Part shown: positions 32,164 to 47,000 of the stretch, in pieces
Position numbering within the stretch: position 1 is the stretch's first letter
Layout: the number at the start of each line of letters is the position of its first letter
Program-made: the position numbers and the translations under genes
Origin: Colias croceus
Taxonomy: Eukaryota; Arthropoda; Insecta; Lepidoptera; Pieridae
Direction: 5' to 3'
Length of the DNA: 64,000 nucleotides
Assembly: GCF_905220415.1 (NCBI RefSeq)
Contig: NC_059539.1
Span: 8,928,001-8,992,000, forward strand
Notes under the pieces: model-generated
The model's database searches: none
The model's input: the letters and a program-made list of their open reading frames with translations, nothing else
Told to the model about the DNA's origin: nothing

Positions 32164-34846
32164 AGTGGTGCCTTTCGTTGTATTTAACTTAATTTTTCAT
32201 AGTTGTATATATTGTAAGTATCTTATCGTAACTTTAATACTCCATGCTATTATTTAATACAGACAATGCTCGTGTAACAATATTGATACGAACAACCGCA
32301 GTGCGGAGGTTTTCCTCCGAACCCGAAAAATGTTTGACAATGTGATCTGGCTTGAATAACTTACTAGATATTGGTTTATTACGGACAATGACCCGATAAA
32401 TATAAATTGTTTCTCATAAATATTGCTTACAAATAGGTTAGCTACGGTCTCATGTGCCATATATGAATATAGGTAATGGAAATATACCTAAATACAATGG
32501 ATCTAGGAATAAGTTTGTACAATTTTGTAGTAGGTATTTATGTTCACAAAATATGAGAGTATTGTTTATTCCTTCTGCTCATAACCAGCTATCATACAAA
32601 AGTATTTCTTTTAATATTAGCTCCTCGCCTTGTCTCCAATAGGGTACACATTGTTTTGAAATGCTTTCAAAATTTCAACAGTTATTTATTATTATTATCT
32701 TACTCCATGCAAAGACAAATCCAACATATATATGAATTTGAGTTATGAGATGTTCATGTTGGGTTTTGTTAGTTAAACTTAAATATATATTTATTTTATA
32801 GATTTATCTTTCAATGATCCATGAAAATATTTTGATAGGTATGTTTTGGTGTACAGAATGAGTGCCTGTATTGTGGTCAAAGAGTGTCGTATTTCGACCG
32901 ATGGATCACAGAAAGAATTGGTTTTTGAAATAAAATGGGCAAAAGAATTTTAAAATGTAATATTATCTACGCGGAACTTGTTAGCGCATTGTTATCGAAA
33001 TGGCTCTATGTAGTTGCGTCGCAGACATTATCAAGATAATGCCATAATACGCCACGCAAAGCTCCGCAATCGGTTGGTCAGCAACTAATATGTTAAATAC
33101 ATTGTACGATTACGACTTTTCTTATCTGACATGCTTTATCCTACAATCCTTAAACTGATCAATACAAGTTATGAAAATAGATTATTATTTATTTACTTCA
33201 TAGCTGTAATACGAGTATATCGAATAAACTGTAAAAATAATTGTCTATCGTTTTATTGCAGCGACTGTACTAAATCAATAATACTACTTATAATTCTCAG
33301 AATTGCATATTTCTAATAAACTTGCAAAAATTTACCCAAGAAATCCCAAGTCTTGTGCAAGAGGCACGCAAGCCAATAATAAGTTCATGGTCTAGGTTAA
33401 AAACTTTACCCGAAAACCCGATACGAGCAAGTTGTTTTATAATGGAAATGTTTACAAAAATCCAAATGACTGGAATTTTTTGGCTTTGGGTTAAGGCAGT
33501 ACTACAGTAGTTATGTCGTTTAATGTACGGGCAAGAGTAATATTTATAAAAGTGATCTATTATTATCTACCTAGTTATTGTTATCTCAACTGCTTACTGC
33601 AAATTGTTTTTTAAATAGTCAAAGCCTAGTCTATTTTCGTTTCTTTAACAATGTGTACCTACGAAGAAGAGAGAGGTGGAGATCGGCCTTTTCAGTCATT
33701 AGCCAAAAATATCTTATTGGACTTGTATTCAAGATAAATAAATAATAAATAAAGAAATAACTTGATTTTCACTTTACATTAGAAACGTTTAGGGATCATT
33801 TCTCAATAGTAAAGCTATTAATCTTCAACTGTCTCAAACTACGGTAAGCTTTTGTTAAAATATAATTTGTAAGTAATAGCGCTGTCGGAAATGTGCCTGT
33901 CGGCCGCAGGCTTGCCGCTTGTCCTACAAAACCTGGGTGGTCGATAAGGGATCACGGAACTATTATGTTAACGATATTGTATAATTCGTCTATCCTACGG
34001 TCAATCTATCACTAATTTATCATGATTTTCTTAATAGTATTGTTGAAGCATATATTATAAGTACTATTAAGTAGATATCGATGCATATGTTATACATATT
34101 ATAAATTTTTACTGTAATGGTACTTTTAAAATGGTGTTTATGTCGTATATAGTTTAAGTTGGAAGCTAGTTTGTTAGTCTTTGTTCACTATCGCTGTTTA
34201 GTTAACTGCCTGAATATTATTCGGCTGAATTGTAATTATAAAATCTAATAATAGTCCTTAAATCATAAATTAGCTCGTAAATCTTAAACAAATGGTGCCT
34301 ATAATTCATATCGCGGTTTTTGAAGTATGTCGCAATTTGTTTCCTTCGTTATTGGCACCATTTCAGGAAACTTTAACAAGAGTAGTATAAATAATAAAGT
34401 ATAAATAATTTGGTAATGAGGTAGATAGACCGCATTCTTGGGTTATTTAGGAGCACTCGCAACACCTGGGCGCGGCGGCTGGATTTATGAGGCCGACGAC
34501 TTTACTTCGATCGTGAACTAGGAATGCCTTTTACCCCTGAATACCACCATCCATTACATATATAGCACGTAGAGAATGGCCGAGGCAGCTTATGCCTTTC
34601 ATATTTGGTAATCAAAGACGAAACAGCCGTTTAGGTACCTAGATAAAAGGTCGATTATTAAAACCCGTGATGGAAAGTGTTATAAAACTAAAATTGAAAC
34701 TTATAATTTCATATTAAAAATATCAATAATAAAACAGATCATAATATAAATATTGAAAGTTTTACAAAGCTTTTTTACTTTAGTCTACTTCGTATTTTTT
34801 ATTGTGTTTTCGAGCGGGAGTCATTAAAAGTTTTTGTTTGTTATAG
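32164..34846. other. Sequence without recognised genes (putative dysc intron 1, last part)
   Basis: AT-rich. Short open frames at 32454, 33131 and 33322 lack any recognisable motif. No exon or named repeat seen. Confidence 0.4.
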
Positions 34847-34866
34847 AGTGAGCGGTGGCCCCCGGC

Positions 34867-35013
34867 ATGAGGTCGGGGGAAGGCGAGGGCTCCGAGCTGG
34901 CGGAGTTCGGCACGCGCTGGCCGCCGCCCTACGCGCAGGGCTACGGCTGGCGCTCCGCCACGCCTCAGCACCCGCCTGCACATCATCTCGCGAGGCATTC
35001 GCGCTCGCAGCAG
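34867..35013 (+). CDS. dysc: dysc exon 1 (start codon)
   Basis: A TTATAG acceptor at 34846 is followed by 20 nt of leader and ATG at 34867 (GGC before, A after). It encodes MRSGEGEGSELAEFGTRWPP and a Pro/His/Ser-rich stretch ending SRSQQ. Donor GTAGAG, phase 0. The acceptor implies an upstream non-coding exon. Confidence 0.7.
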
Positions 35014-38000
35014 GTAGAGATACACTGCTTGTCTTTTGTAACAAATACAGTATGTGCAGAGGGTTTGTACTAAGAGTATTAAAAGCGGACATCGTGCATA
35101 TTCGATCGAAGCGGATGTAGAGTACTTGTCACAATCCAGATGATATATTTTTCTGTCAAACTAGTTTGAATCAAACGTATTCGCATTCGGGAAATATTTT
35201 TCATTATTCGGTAATTTCTATTTAATAAAACGATGGATTATAGGTAATTATTTTATTCTCTTCTCGACATATTTTGTTAAAGCAATACTTTTAAGTTAAT
35301 TGTAAGTTTTGAAATTAATTTAAGGAATTTGTTGTTAAAAATTAACGCTCTTAACTCATTCTATTGGTAATTTAATTTATAAATACTAATGTTGAAAACA
35401 CAGTGAATTGTTGAAACCATTTCGAAATCAAATTCAAATTTATACTATATCTACGCATGCGCCCTTTGAAATTGATATATCATTAAAATCACATATACAG
35501 GGTGTCCCAGAAAGTAGTGATGAACGGAAGCTGGGAGGTATAGGACCTAGAGAGCTATCCGAATCACCCCCATGTATGTTATGCGATTTTTCGTATTTTC
35601 GGAGCTATGACGTTTTTTTAAATTTTTCACCTATCGCCGAGTACGATGATATTTTAACTCATGGTGGCGTCATTTAAAAGACAACTTTTTGGTGATGTCA
35701 CACTTACATTGAGCAACAGCGGGGTTATTTTAAAAATTTCTGGTTATTAAACACCTTTTTATTGGTTTTAATTTGTTTTTGTTAATCATCGTGTTAATTA
35801 AATTTTTGCACTTACCACATTTAGATTTCAATTTTTCGATTGAAGCCTTCTGAATAATAAAATGAAATTTTCAGGGTAGCTACCTGATAGATAGAGCAAG
35901 TTTTTAAAAACCAAACGAGAACCTTTTTTATGTGATATTATTTTTTTACGGGCCTTATTAAATTGAAAAAAACGTCATAACTCTGAAAATGCGAAAAATC
36001 GCATAACATACATGGGGGTGATTCGGATAGCCCTCGAGGTCCTCTACCTCCCAGCTTCCGTTCATCACTACTTTTTGGGACACCCTGTATGTATATCCAG
36101 GAATGCTATGCCAAAAACAGATTGAAAAAATTTCTTCATTTGGAACCATACAAACCATATAGTGTGGCAATGGGTGTAATTTTTTTCGAATTTTCGTAAA
36201 AAACGAATATCACAAAAACAAAAACAACAAACAAGGGACTTTTACTCAGCACAAATTTCATCTTTCTGAACCAACGTCCTTTATCTCCAGTTACTCCAGT
36301 AAAAGTTTGAACACCTTTCCAAATTTATCAAGAACAAATCCCATTAAGGGAAATCCTTAAAAGAAATATTGGATACGCGCAGTGGTTGCAGGACAACCGG
36401 CAGAGCTATGAGGCGGAGGATGCGCGAGCGCGTGCTCGCGGCGGGGTGTACTACTCGCCGCCGGGCACCTCGTACACCATCGTGGAGCGGCCGGCCTCCT
36501 CGCACGGTCATCACCCCGCCTACTCGCACCACTACTCGGGGAAACTGGCTCGGACCCCCTATGTCGGATCCTCAACGTTAGTTAATAGTGCAGGTTTGTG
36601 TTCATATTTAATATTTTTTACGTTAGTAGGTACTCTTCTAAGTTGACTTAAATGGTAATCAGCTAAAAATTCTTTGTTACTAGCCGGTGCAACAAGTTTA
36701 AGAAACAGTACAAACCACCTCAGCGCTTCCAATGGCAAGAAGAGGCCGATATCACCGGAGCAAGTGCTACGATTGTTTGGGCAGGGCGGTGCGGCGGCGC
36801 TGGGGAAGGCGCTACCGCCGTCGCACCCGCCGGCGCCGCTGCCCGCTCCTCTGCCTGCGCCTTTGCCAACTCGACGGCATTCTCCAGCCAGCAGTCCTAG
36901 CAGTACTACACATCATGTAAGTTTATAGACTTAGTACTAGGGTTAGCTCGACTAAGATCGATAAACAGTCGGTGATAAAAAATATTCTGGTAGGTACTTA
37001 CTTACTGATACTTTTCTCAAAAAACATAATGAGTTCATGATCTAAAAAGAATTTGTATTGTTGTCACACGGTATATACAAATTCAACTCTACATATACAA
37101 TATAATATTATATAAAAAATAATCTCTATTTTCCTTGGTTATGGAATCACGCGTGAACGGGTGGACTAATTCCGATAATTATTTTTTTGATCTTATGAAA
37201 GAAAAACTCAAGAAATTAAGAAATGCAAATAATGAAAATAAAACCTAACGGCCTTGTACTATTATTACAAAACAAACTGAAGTTTCAAACGTATATATGA
37301 ATGAGAAAAATCAACTTGCTAATCGATGTTGATATTATGTAGGTACCTATTGACACATTTGGAATTGGTTTTCTAAAAATAGTCTGATGTATGAAACGTG
37401 GGCGTCCGGCGAGGCCTGTCAAATGCGTGAATAATTCTGAGCTGCTACGAGTCGATATTACTACTTTATTCATGACCGCAGCGGTAAACGTTTAGAGAAA
37501 CAAATGGATATGACCTAACCTGAGTGCCTGCCCCATTTATCTATTACCTACTTCAAAATTTAAAGACACAAACTAAACTGTTATGAGTTATTATCGAGGA
37601 AATATGGTTAACACAGTCACAAGACATTTGTGAATTACATTTCAAATACAATATGGTTACAACCTTTGTCTTTTCATTCATGTAAAGGTGTGTCCATATT
37701 ACGATTTAAGTCAGGTGAGGGCCACTGCTGAATAGTTTGTGTCAGTCGAGTCTTAATGCTGTTATGAGCCATGTCTCTTTCATATTTCCTGTAAAAAGCA
37801 TTCTTATTGCCATTAATTTCTTGTATTTCCTTATAAGTTAGAACTCAGCAAAATTTGTTATTTAATGTGTGATTTCTATTTTATTGCTACGGATATTTAT
37901 TCGGAAAATTCAATATAGCCTGTTGTTTTATAGTTTTGATTATTTTTCGAATTCGTATGTAGGTGATCATAGTAGGTCTTCGTAGAGATCGATATTCATA

Positions 38001-41000
38001 CAAAAGTGACGTAAAATGTATGCCGGGAAGCATTAAGCGGTGCGTGATGTGTTCAGTTATTGAGCGGTTTAGTGAACTGAAGTCCTACATTTTGTCTTCA
38101 AATTGGATTCCAACGAGAATTATGAGGTAATTTACACAAGTCATATAAAGATCCAGGTTATATAGTAGTATATATTAATACGTGTTTGTTTTTTCCTTTA
38201 CCTTGTTTGCCTCGGTTTGGTTATAGAGACACGTTTTATGCGAGTTGATTTGTAAAAAACGAAACTTTATCAATAAGCGTAAATTAATTTTTATATATGC
38301 AATAACTTTCATGGTCTAGTTTTCACTGCAACAAGGATTAGCATTATTCATAATATTTTTTTATGTATTAACTAGTCATTTTCTGCTTTCACTAGTTACG
38401 TAATACGTTGATTGTAGATTTAAATCCTCTTTCGATTGATTTTACTATAAATAAATTCATAAACATGTGTACTTATTTAAAAATAACATTTGGATTACTT
38501 TACACACGCAAGTAGGTATTAAATCAGTCATGATACACTTTACAAATGTTCTTAAAAATAAAATAATATCCAATTTATTATTTTAATTAAAGGGTTAATA
38601 ATAAGAATTTAGAATCAAAATGAACCTAAATGTATATATATTATACAATTATACATAATTGAAATAAAAATAATTAATACTTTTATATACGTCTTCATTC
38701 TGTAAGCTTTGCATTCGAGCTTTTAACATTACCTACATAATTCTTATCTATCTTCCAGCCTTATATAAACCTACTAGAAAGCGAATAGTTAAGAGATATA
38801 GTTATTATAGTTTATGAATAGTTTACTCTCAAATCATTCTTTTATTTGGTTAAAGTATTGGTATAAAATAACCTGTTAACAATTGGGATAGGTATTCCGT
38901 ATTCGTAAATATTGTAATTTATAAATAACGATGATTTGTATTGCACTAAAAAGTTGATTGTACATGATTTATTTAATAATCTATGTATATAAAACTCAAA
39001 GGTGACTGATTTAGGCGATTAACACACGGTGCCGCGTGCCGCCGCGGTTGGCGGTGAAGCGGTTCTCAAGTTGCATTAGCTTCTATTAAATCCGTTGATA
39101 CCAAACACACATACACCGCCCGACCGCGCGGTCGAACAGTCCGTTCCTCGTAGGGATTCACTGCCAACCGCCGCGGTGCGCGGTGCCGTGTGATAATCGC
39201 CATAGTGATCTATCAACGAACAGCCCAAACCACTGAACGTATCGGGCTGAAATTTGGCATGCAGGTAGATGTTAGGACGTAGGCGTCCACTAAGGATTTC
39301 CCGAAATTCTTGCGGGAACGAAGAAAAACGAGGATTCACGTACAAAGTCGTGGGTGGAAGCTAGTTAATTAATAAGATTAATCATAAAAAGTACTTATTG
39401 TCAAACTAATTTACTATGTATCTTCTGCTTTTACAAGAGTATTGAATAAATTGTCTGAAATAATTTTTTTGCAAAAGTTATGTTTTATACCTGTAAATAA
39501 GGTTACGGTCAATGTCTATAAGTGCTTCAATCCAAAATGTATTTTCTCCTGCGAGTAAAAGCACTATAACAATTTTCTCTAAGATTTCAGGATTCCGTAG
39601 CGACATTAAAATAACATTCTATTTCGGTATTTTCTCGTAGCAGATATTGAAAATATTTGTAAAGGCAATGTGCTCGAAATATAAAAGATATAAGTACGCA
39701 CTGCTTACTGGAATATAACAAATTGAATATTCCTCATAATAACACATATTTATCATTCTTATGCCCCCCTAGCCAAGTGGCTTTCTGTTAGCGTAGCGTT
39801 CAATAGAATAGACTACATTCGAATAAAATAGAATTGGTAAAGATGCTAACTCGTAATATACGCTTACGTAGTCAGTAATGTGCTTAATAAGCTCGACCAT
39901 GCCTCAATGTCTACTTATTTTATTACTAAAATTAATTCAAAATAAATGTAAGCTATGTGAAAAAATTATAACAAACATTTTAAATGATTATTTAAAATAT
40001 TTAGATGTAAATTATGACGCTAATTGAAACTAGTGCTTCTTTTTACATCAACTCAAGACTCAATACCGAACTCTACCATCTACGAATTCTGTCTCTACTC
40101 TCTATTCACTCGTTTTCACGATTCTATCGACAAGTATTTTTTCCCCTTGCGTTAAGTTTTCAACACTTACAATATAATTTTTTCAACACTTTACCAGGCG
40201 ATATATCGAGGTGCGGAGCGTGAAAGGCCGTACTCCTCGGGCGGAGCGCCGGCGCCGCCGACGGAGCCGGCCACCCGCACAGTCACCATGAGCCGGGACC
40301 CCGCGGATTCGCACGGCTTCGGGATTTGCGTCAAAGGAGGTAAAGAAGCAGGTATGTTTTCTTTTCTAGGTGTTAAGCCAGCAGATACCTTCAACGTTAA
40401 TTAGATGGGCTAGTGAATATTAAAACATTCGAAAATAGTGTAGGTGTTGTACAGCTCTTCTGCAGACATTTTGGAAGTTGAGTTACAGCATAATTTTGTT
40501 AATATATAGAGACATGCTAGAGACTTTTAGTTGGAAATAATTGCACGTTCAATTTTGTTTGGTTAAGAAGCACTGCCACTTTTATAACGGATCTTGAAAT
40601 TAATCAGCATTAGTTACATAAAAACCAGATTGTCCAAAACACATTATTTTTTTTACTGATATCATAAGATAGATGGGAAAAGTTCACCTGAAATGTTGTT
40701 GTAAACACACAGATAGAGCTCCGTTTATTGATTCGAATATAAATAGAACTCGGTGCGGTCAAACAAAGCGATCCAATCAGTGAACAAAGGCTTTTCACGA
40801 AACGCTAATCTCATCCGATCCAGGGATTTTATTAAGTTATTTATATGGAATCAGCGTGTCAGCGTTTACAATAAAACTGTAGATAAAGTATGTTTTTGAT
40901 TTAACCACATCAAACGAATAAGTACTTGTAGTTCATTATTTAAATAAACGCTGTATTTTTAACAAAATCGTGACATTACGTGATTATAATTCTACATTTA

Positions 41001-44000
41001 GGTAAAGACAAATTTATTTCTTCAGTAGAGCTAGCATGATTTTTAGCAGCTGATAATATGCGCATTCTGATGCCGAATGTAATTGTTATTAGTAACTAGG
41101 TTTCCGCCCGCGGCTTCGCCCGCGCAGTCAAAGAAAAACGCGCATAGTTCCCGTTCCCGTGGGATTTCCGGGATTGCGTCATTTTCCCGAGATAAAAAGT
41201 AGCCTATGTCCTTTCTCGGGTATCAAAATATCTCTATACCAAATTTCATGCAAATTGGTTCAGTAGTTAAGGCGTGATTGAGTAACAGACAGACAGACAG
41301 AGTTACTTTCGCATTTATAATATTAGTATGGATTAGAGGTGCGATTAAATTGGTTTACAAAAATATCGATAAATTTATGATGCAATATACGTAACGTTTC
41401 ATAGGTGTCGGAGTGTATATATCAAGGGTGGAAGAAGGTTCAGTAGCAGAGCGCGCAGGGCTTCGCCCCGGAGACTCTATATTGCAAGTCAATGGAACTC
41501 CTTTCTCCGGAATATCACATGAGGATGCACTAAAGGTAATTATTAAACAAGTATAATAAAGTATTTCGTTCCACAATGAAACATTATTCCTGGGACGCCA
41601 AATAAATATTGTACCCAACTTGTATATAATTCCACGTGCCTTCCAGCAAAATTTATTGATACCTGTACCAAATATATTGTAAGAAATGTTTTTAATACAT
41701 CAAAGGTGATTTATAAGCTATCTTCAAGAACTATACTGTTCTTATCAAACAAAGATATTTCTATGCCGTCGTCTAAAATAAATACAATGTATATTTATTT
41801 GACATTTGACCTTCTAATGGCACGTTTCTGTTACCAATTTGCAAGAGACCTTCTAAATGAAGCATGGGTATCTTTCAAATAGGCTTGTTTATGTGTTTTG
41901 TATAAAAAAATCATACATTTTATACTGAAAAAAGGGACCTTACCATCGTGTTTATCTTAGAAAATATTTTGTGTAAGTAATGAGTTTGAGTTGAGAGTAA
42001 AGAAATTAAAGGATTCTAAATTTATAGCTACAACATTTTATTACGTTATGTGAAATGAAATAAAAGCTAGTTAGAACGTGTATGAAATGCTATTTGAGGT
42101 TCTATTTTAATATCGCGAAAATCCAACGTTGCCAACTAAATTTCCTCTATTGCTGCTATTTGTGGCAATGAAAATGTGCAGCGAAATTAAACAATGCCAG
42201 CTGTGTTGCCAGTCAGTGAATGTAATTATTTCGTGACCGAGCTTAGTTAATGGCTAATAGGCACTGGGCACCGCCCTTCTCTAATGCTAGTGTAACTATA
42301 GGTACTGTTAACTGTACAAGTACGATCTTTTTCTCTACTAAGTAAGGTTATTGAAACGAATATTCAGCCTAAGATCGTGTTAATAAAAGTGTAATTATAA
42401 CAATTAATGTATTATGTTAAAATTACAATGTTTTATAATACAATCAAATAATCTATATGAACAGTAATTTGGCAATACAATACGAGAACAGAAATATGCT
42501 TTTACGGAGAATATTTTCTTTATTTGTAAGCAATTGCTACGGCGCGGCGCGTAGGCCTCGGCGCTACGACAAAGTTTTGATTACATCGCCTATTTTTATT
42601 ATCTTCTCGTTAAGCTTATTTTCTTGGGATAAGAAACTTAAGAGGATTATGTATATAAATATTATTATTACTTCATAAGTTATGCATTTATATCTATTCT
42701 ATAACAAGAACTTATAATATTATATTGTATTTATGGATCAAATGTAAGGGGGGCGTATAGGTAATTTTCTTGATACTTTGATCATCAATATATAATGTTA
42801 AGCTATCGAATGACTAGGCCTCCAGTCGGTCTCCTTATTTATTTATATTCCGTATTCCCAGACTATTCTTTTCACAAAATATTCAGTCTTATTTGTCTCC
42901 TAGACCTAATCCGTCCCTAATCTTAAATTTTCAACATTTATCTTGCTTCTGCGTGATAAAGGAACATACACATACATACGTTCGCATATCTAATATTGGT
43001 AGGGATTCTCGACCCTTGCAAGATATAGTACGTGGTAGCCAATCGGGCAGTAAATTTTATTACATCGAGCGCCGAGCCGGCTAACGAATGTCGTACGGAC
43101 GTACTGTCTCAACTATTCCTAGACTTTATGTTGCTATAAAATTTTGCCTTTACGACATATTTTACGTAATATAGTTCACATCAGCAAATACACCAGTTAT
43201 TCATTTACATTGTTCTTGCATTTATTCCAGGCCGATAAAATTCTTTAAGATTAGAAAACCTCTACTTTAAGTTATTACACTATGAAAATCAATTTGATTA
43301 TTTATGAAGATAGAATATCCAAGTGTTGCCAAGACAATAATCGATTTAAAAGTTGTGTTGCAGTGAAAAAGATGGTGTATAATGGAATAGCATCAATCAA
43401 GTCAATTAGTCGCTTTATGCGTAGTTTCTAAGTAAATATATTTCTTCCTAGATGCTAAAATCATGTCGTCAACTGACGATGGTGGTACGGACAGCTGGTG
43501 CGCTGGTTGGTCGTGCATCGTGCTCTTGGATGGACCGCTACGGCCGGCCAGCGTCGCCGCCGCCGCTGCGCCCGCCGCGCTCAGCTAGCAAGGACCGATC
43601 GATACGAAGAGTAATGTATTATTCATTTTATCGTGTGTATCCCACTATTCTATTGTTACACTTTATTGATGTATATTTTTCACTCTGATTGAAAGTTTAA
43701 ACCACCTTTGTTGATGAGTCGTTACCAACCAAATTCATGTTACCATTCTTTCGACAAATTGTCATTATTATTTAATAATTCAAGACATTAAATAATAGAA
43801 TATTTAGAACATGGAAAAGATTAGCAGTGATAGATGCTATATAATCTTGAGTATTGTTATTTGTTACACAACAATATATTTATAGTATGCATCAATATAG
43901 GTATGCATTGTGAGTTAGCATGACATTATACAACTATTTTCTCATAATAGCGCCTACGTAAATAAAATATTAAAAATAAACTGAGATGGATCGGTAGCAA

Positions 44001-47000
44001 TTTCAAATAAACGCTAGCATTAAAACAATGACGCAGTTAATATTGCAATCAGGAATCAGAAATACACAGTGGTAGGTCGATTGTGGGCTAAAAGAAACCT
44101 CTTAATGCCTTGTAAGCTGGCAACTAGGTCACAACACCCTCGGGATTTTCGATTATACTTTTTACAGAATATGTGGTAAACTTTTAGTGCGATTTAGAGA
44201 ACGTATTTTTATTTCAGACAACGCCGACTTGCCTTCTCTTCGTTTAAATGTCACGGTATTAAGAAATGTGTGCAACCAGAAAATTTCAAAGAGGAAGCGA
44301 CCCAAAAAAAAAAATTCGATCGTTTGCTTGAGTTTCAGCGATGACACAATTTCAAAAGCAAGAGCCTTTTTATAAGAACCTTTATATTATCTAAAGTAGG
44401 ACTGTTATTTCTAATAAATAAGCTTTTACACTCTATCTAGATTATATCGTAGATTTTTTTAATACATATATGAAAAGTATTTTTTATACAATCAGCGTAT
44501 GCAAAATTTCCATTGTAATGTTTATACCACGGGATATCTTGTAACCCTTACTTTATAGCTAAAAGGTTTTTATTCGGATTACCTATATGTACATATCATG
44601 TATATTATATGGGTATAATAAGGAATAATATTCGACAATTTCGTGTTATTTTATATATCTGCTAGATAACAATTTTAATATCGGTCAAGTATTATAATTA
44701 TCATTTAAAAGAAAACATCTGTAATTTAAATCGTTCCACTCAATGGAGCCTGAAAATAGTATCTGCATTTGACCCTTTTAAAATGTTAAATTTATACAAG
44801 TGCGCAGAAGATAAATTATGCCTGAAATAAGTATTTTGATTCGAGTTTGGGTGAGATGAAAATTATTTTCATATTTCACTGCATTTTTTTTAAAGTATTT
44901 CGAACATTTTCGTGACTTTGACTTATAAAACAAATAAAAGTGTTTGATTAACTCGCATGAAATCTTTAATTGTCATAAAATCTTTATTGATAACAAAAAA
45001 CTAATTCAATTTTTTTATATCTTGAGATTAAATAAATACATGCGACTATCGTACGCATTACCAATAAAGTTGAAAAGTAACTACTTATATGTAGGTATAC
45101 GCAATAAATTATTTTTTTATGAAACAGTAAACAAATGAAATAAGAAGAACACCTTTATTACGTCATTTAATTATTACAATTCAGTCATAAACTCACGGCT
45201 TCATGTAATGCATTGAAGTAATCTCCTGTGATCCTATACGCCATAATGCCAGTAATACAATGTCAGGTGCAAGTAATCCATATACGAATGCGTAATACTA
45301 GTCTGCAATTAAAGTTATAGTCGTATGACATATCTTGTTATCTCAGGCATTTGTATTATTAGTCCAGTGTCTATATACATCTTTGGCTATACTAATTACT
45401 ATGATTTATGTTAAGCTTAATTCCAATATATTGGCACATGTATTAGCATTATTGAAATTATGTAACAAACGTTGCACATTGTAATAAATGTTAATTGAAG
45501 GTATGTGTATTAATAAAAATTTATAATATACCAAACTATATCATAATATAAATTAATTATTGAAATTTTCACGGATATATAGATTCGGAATGTACGTCTA
45601 TTTTTATCACAGAGAATTACTTTTACATGCAATCAGCGATACTCAGTTCGGCATCAAAGCGCCCCAGTAAAGCTCTCTTTTGCCAATTTACTCGATCACT
45701 GGGAATAAAGAGGATTTATTTGAAAGCAAATTCTATTCTTTTCAGTTTTATCGACAGAACTGTAAATTTTTCGGATGCTTCATTTTGTCTGTGAAGTTTG
45801 AAAGCTTGTAAATGTAATGAAAAGTAGGGAGAATTTACATGCAATTTTCAAGTATATCCAATTGATATTTTATGTTATATTTTCTAAAAATTTCAACTGA
45901 TAAATTTTTTATTGGTGAAACTTCTTTAGGTGCCTTGTGAGTAAAATTTCAAGGTCGCGTGATGGCATGCAATACCTGACGGTATTTTTTTTACGTTTTT
46001 TACGTCATGGAGTAGAGTTAAAATCTTGCCAAAGAAGTTTCATTTCTGACACGTGTGCACGGCACACACGCTCTTTTAATTATTTATATCCTTTGATCAT
46101 ATTTTCAACGGTACATTTTGTACGCAGGTGGATCTATGTATCGAGCCGGGACAGTCACTGGGGCTGATGATAAGAGGAGGCTTGGAGTACAATCTTGGCA
46201 TTTACATCACGGGAGTGGACAAAGACTCCGTTGCTGATAGAGCTGGACTTATGGTTAGTAATAAACACAATAGGAAACGATTTTTTTTTTAATTTTTTCT
46301 TTGGGTTGGGTGGTATATAATAAAGTGTAAACCGTACTTTAAGTCTTTAATTTCCTTCAAGACAAAATAATGCACGTAGCGGTCTATTCTGAATTATGAT
46401 AATTATTATGATTTTATTATTCTCAACATCAAATCGCCACTATAAAGAGAAGACGGAACTTACTCTAAATCTTTAACTAACGAATGATATTTTTTATAAA
46501 TACCTATGTTTAAAATTAAGTTTCTCATGTAAGTGACTTAATGTCTTAATGGGAATAAATGTCTTTAAACCTTATTATTGGATCAAAAGTAAAAAAACCG
46601 TATCGTCATTACGTTCATTTTATTTGATCTTTCAAATAATACCTATTCATTATTTGAGTTGCTTTTATTTTATACTAAAGTACCTAATCTACTTAAGTTA
46701 TGAAATGAGAATGATACAATTTGTAAAAACATATTTTCGGAACATCTGCCATTTTCAGTTTCGATCCTCTCATGAATAATCACTGTTTATCAGACGTGTT
46801 CATGAATTTTAATGTGTCCCTACATTTGGCTGACGTTATATAAGCATGTATTTTAAAACACTGACCTCCCCATTTATAATTAATGAGATGAAGCCATGAT
46901 TCACCTGTTTCTGAAATTAAAAAAGTTACATTATTTTTTATATTATTTGCGTTGCTTCCACATTGTGGCTCGTTTTTTGTTGTTTATAATGGATAAACTC

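Noticed and set aside
33322..33510. 62-aa frame with apparently varied composition
   Set aside because: No acceptor or donor in phase with dysc exons and no motif recognised.
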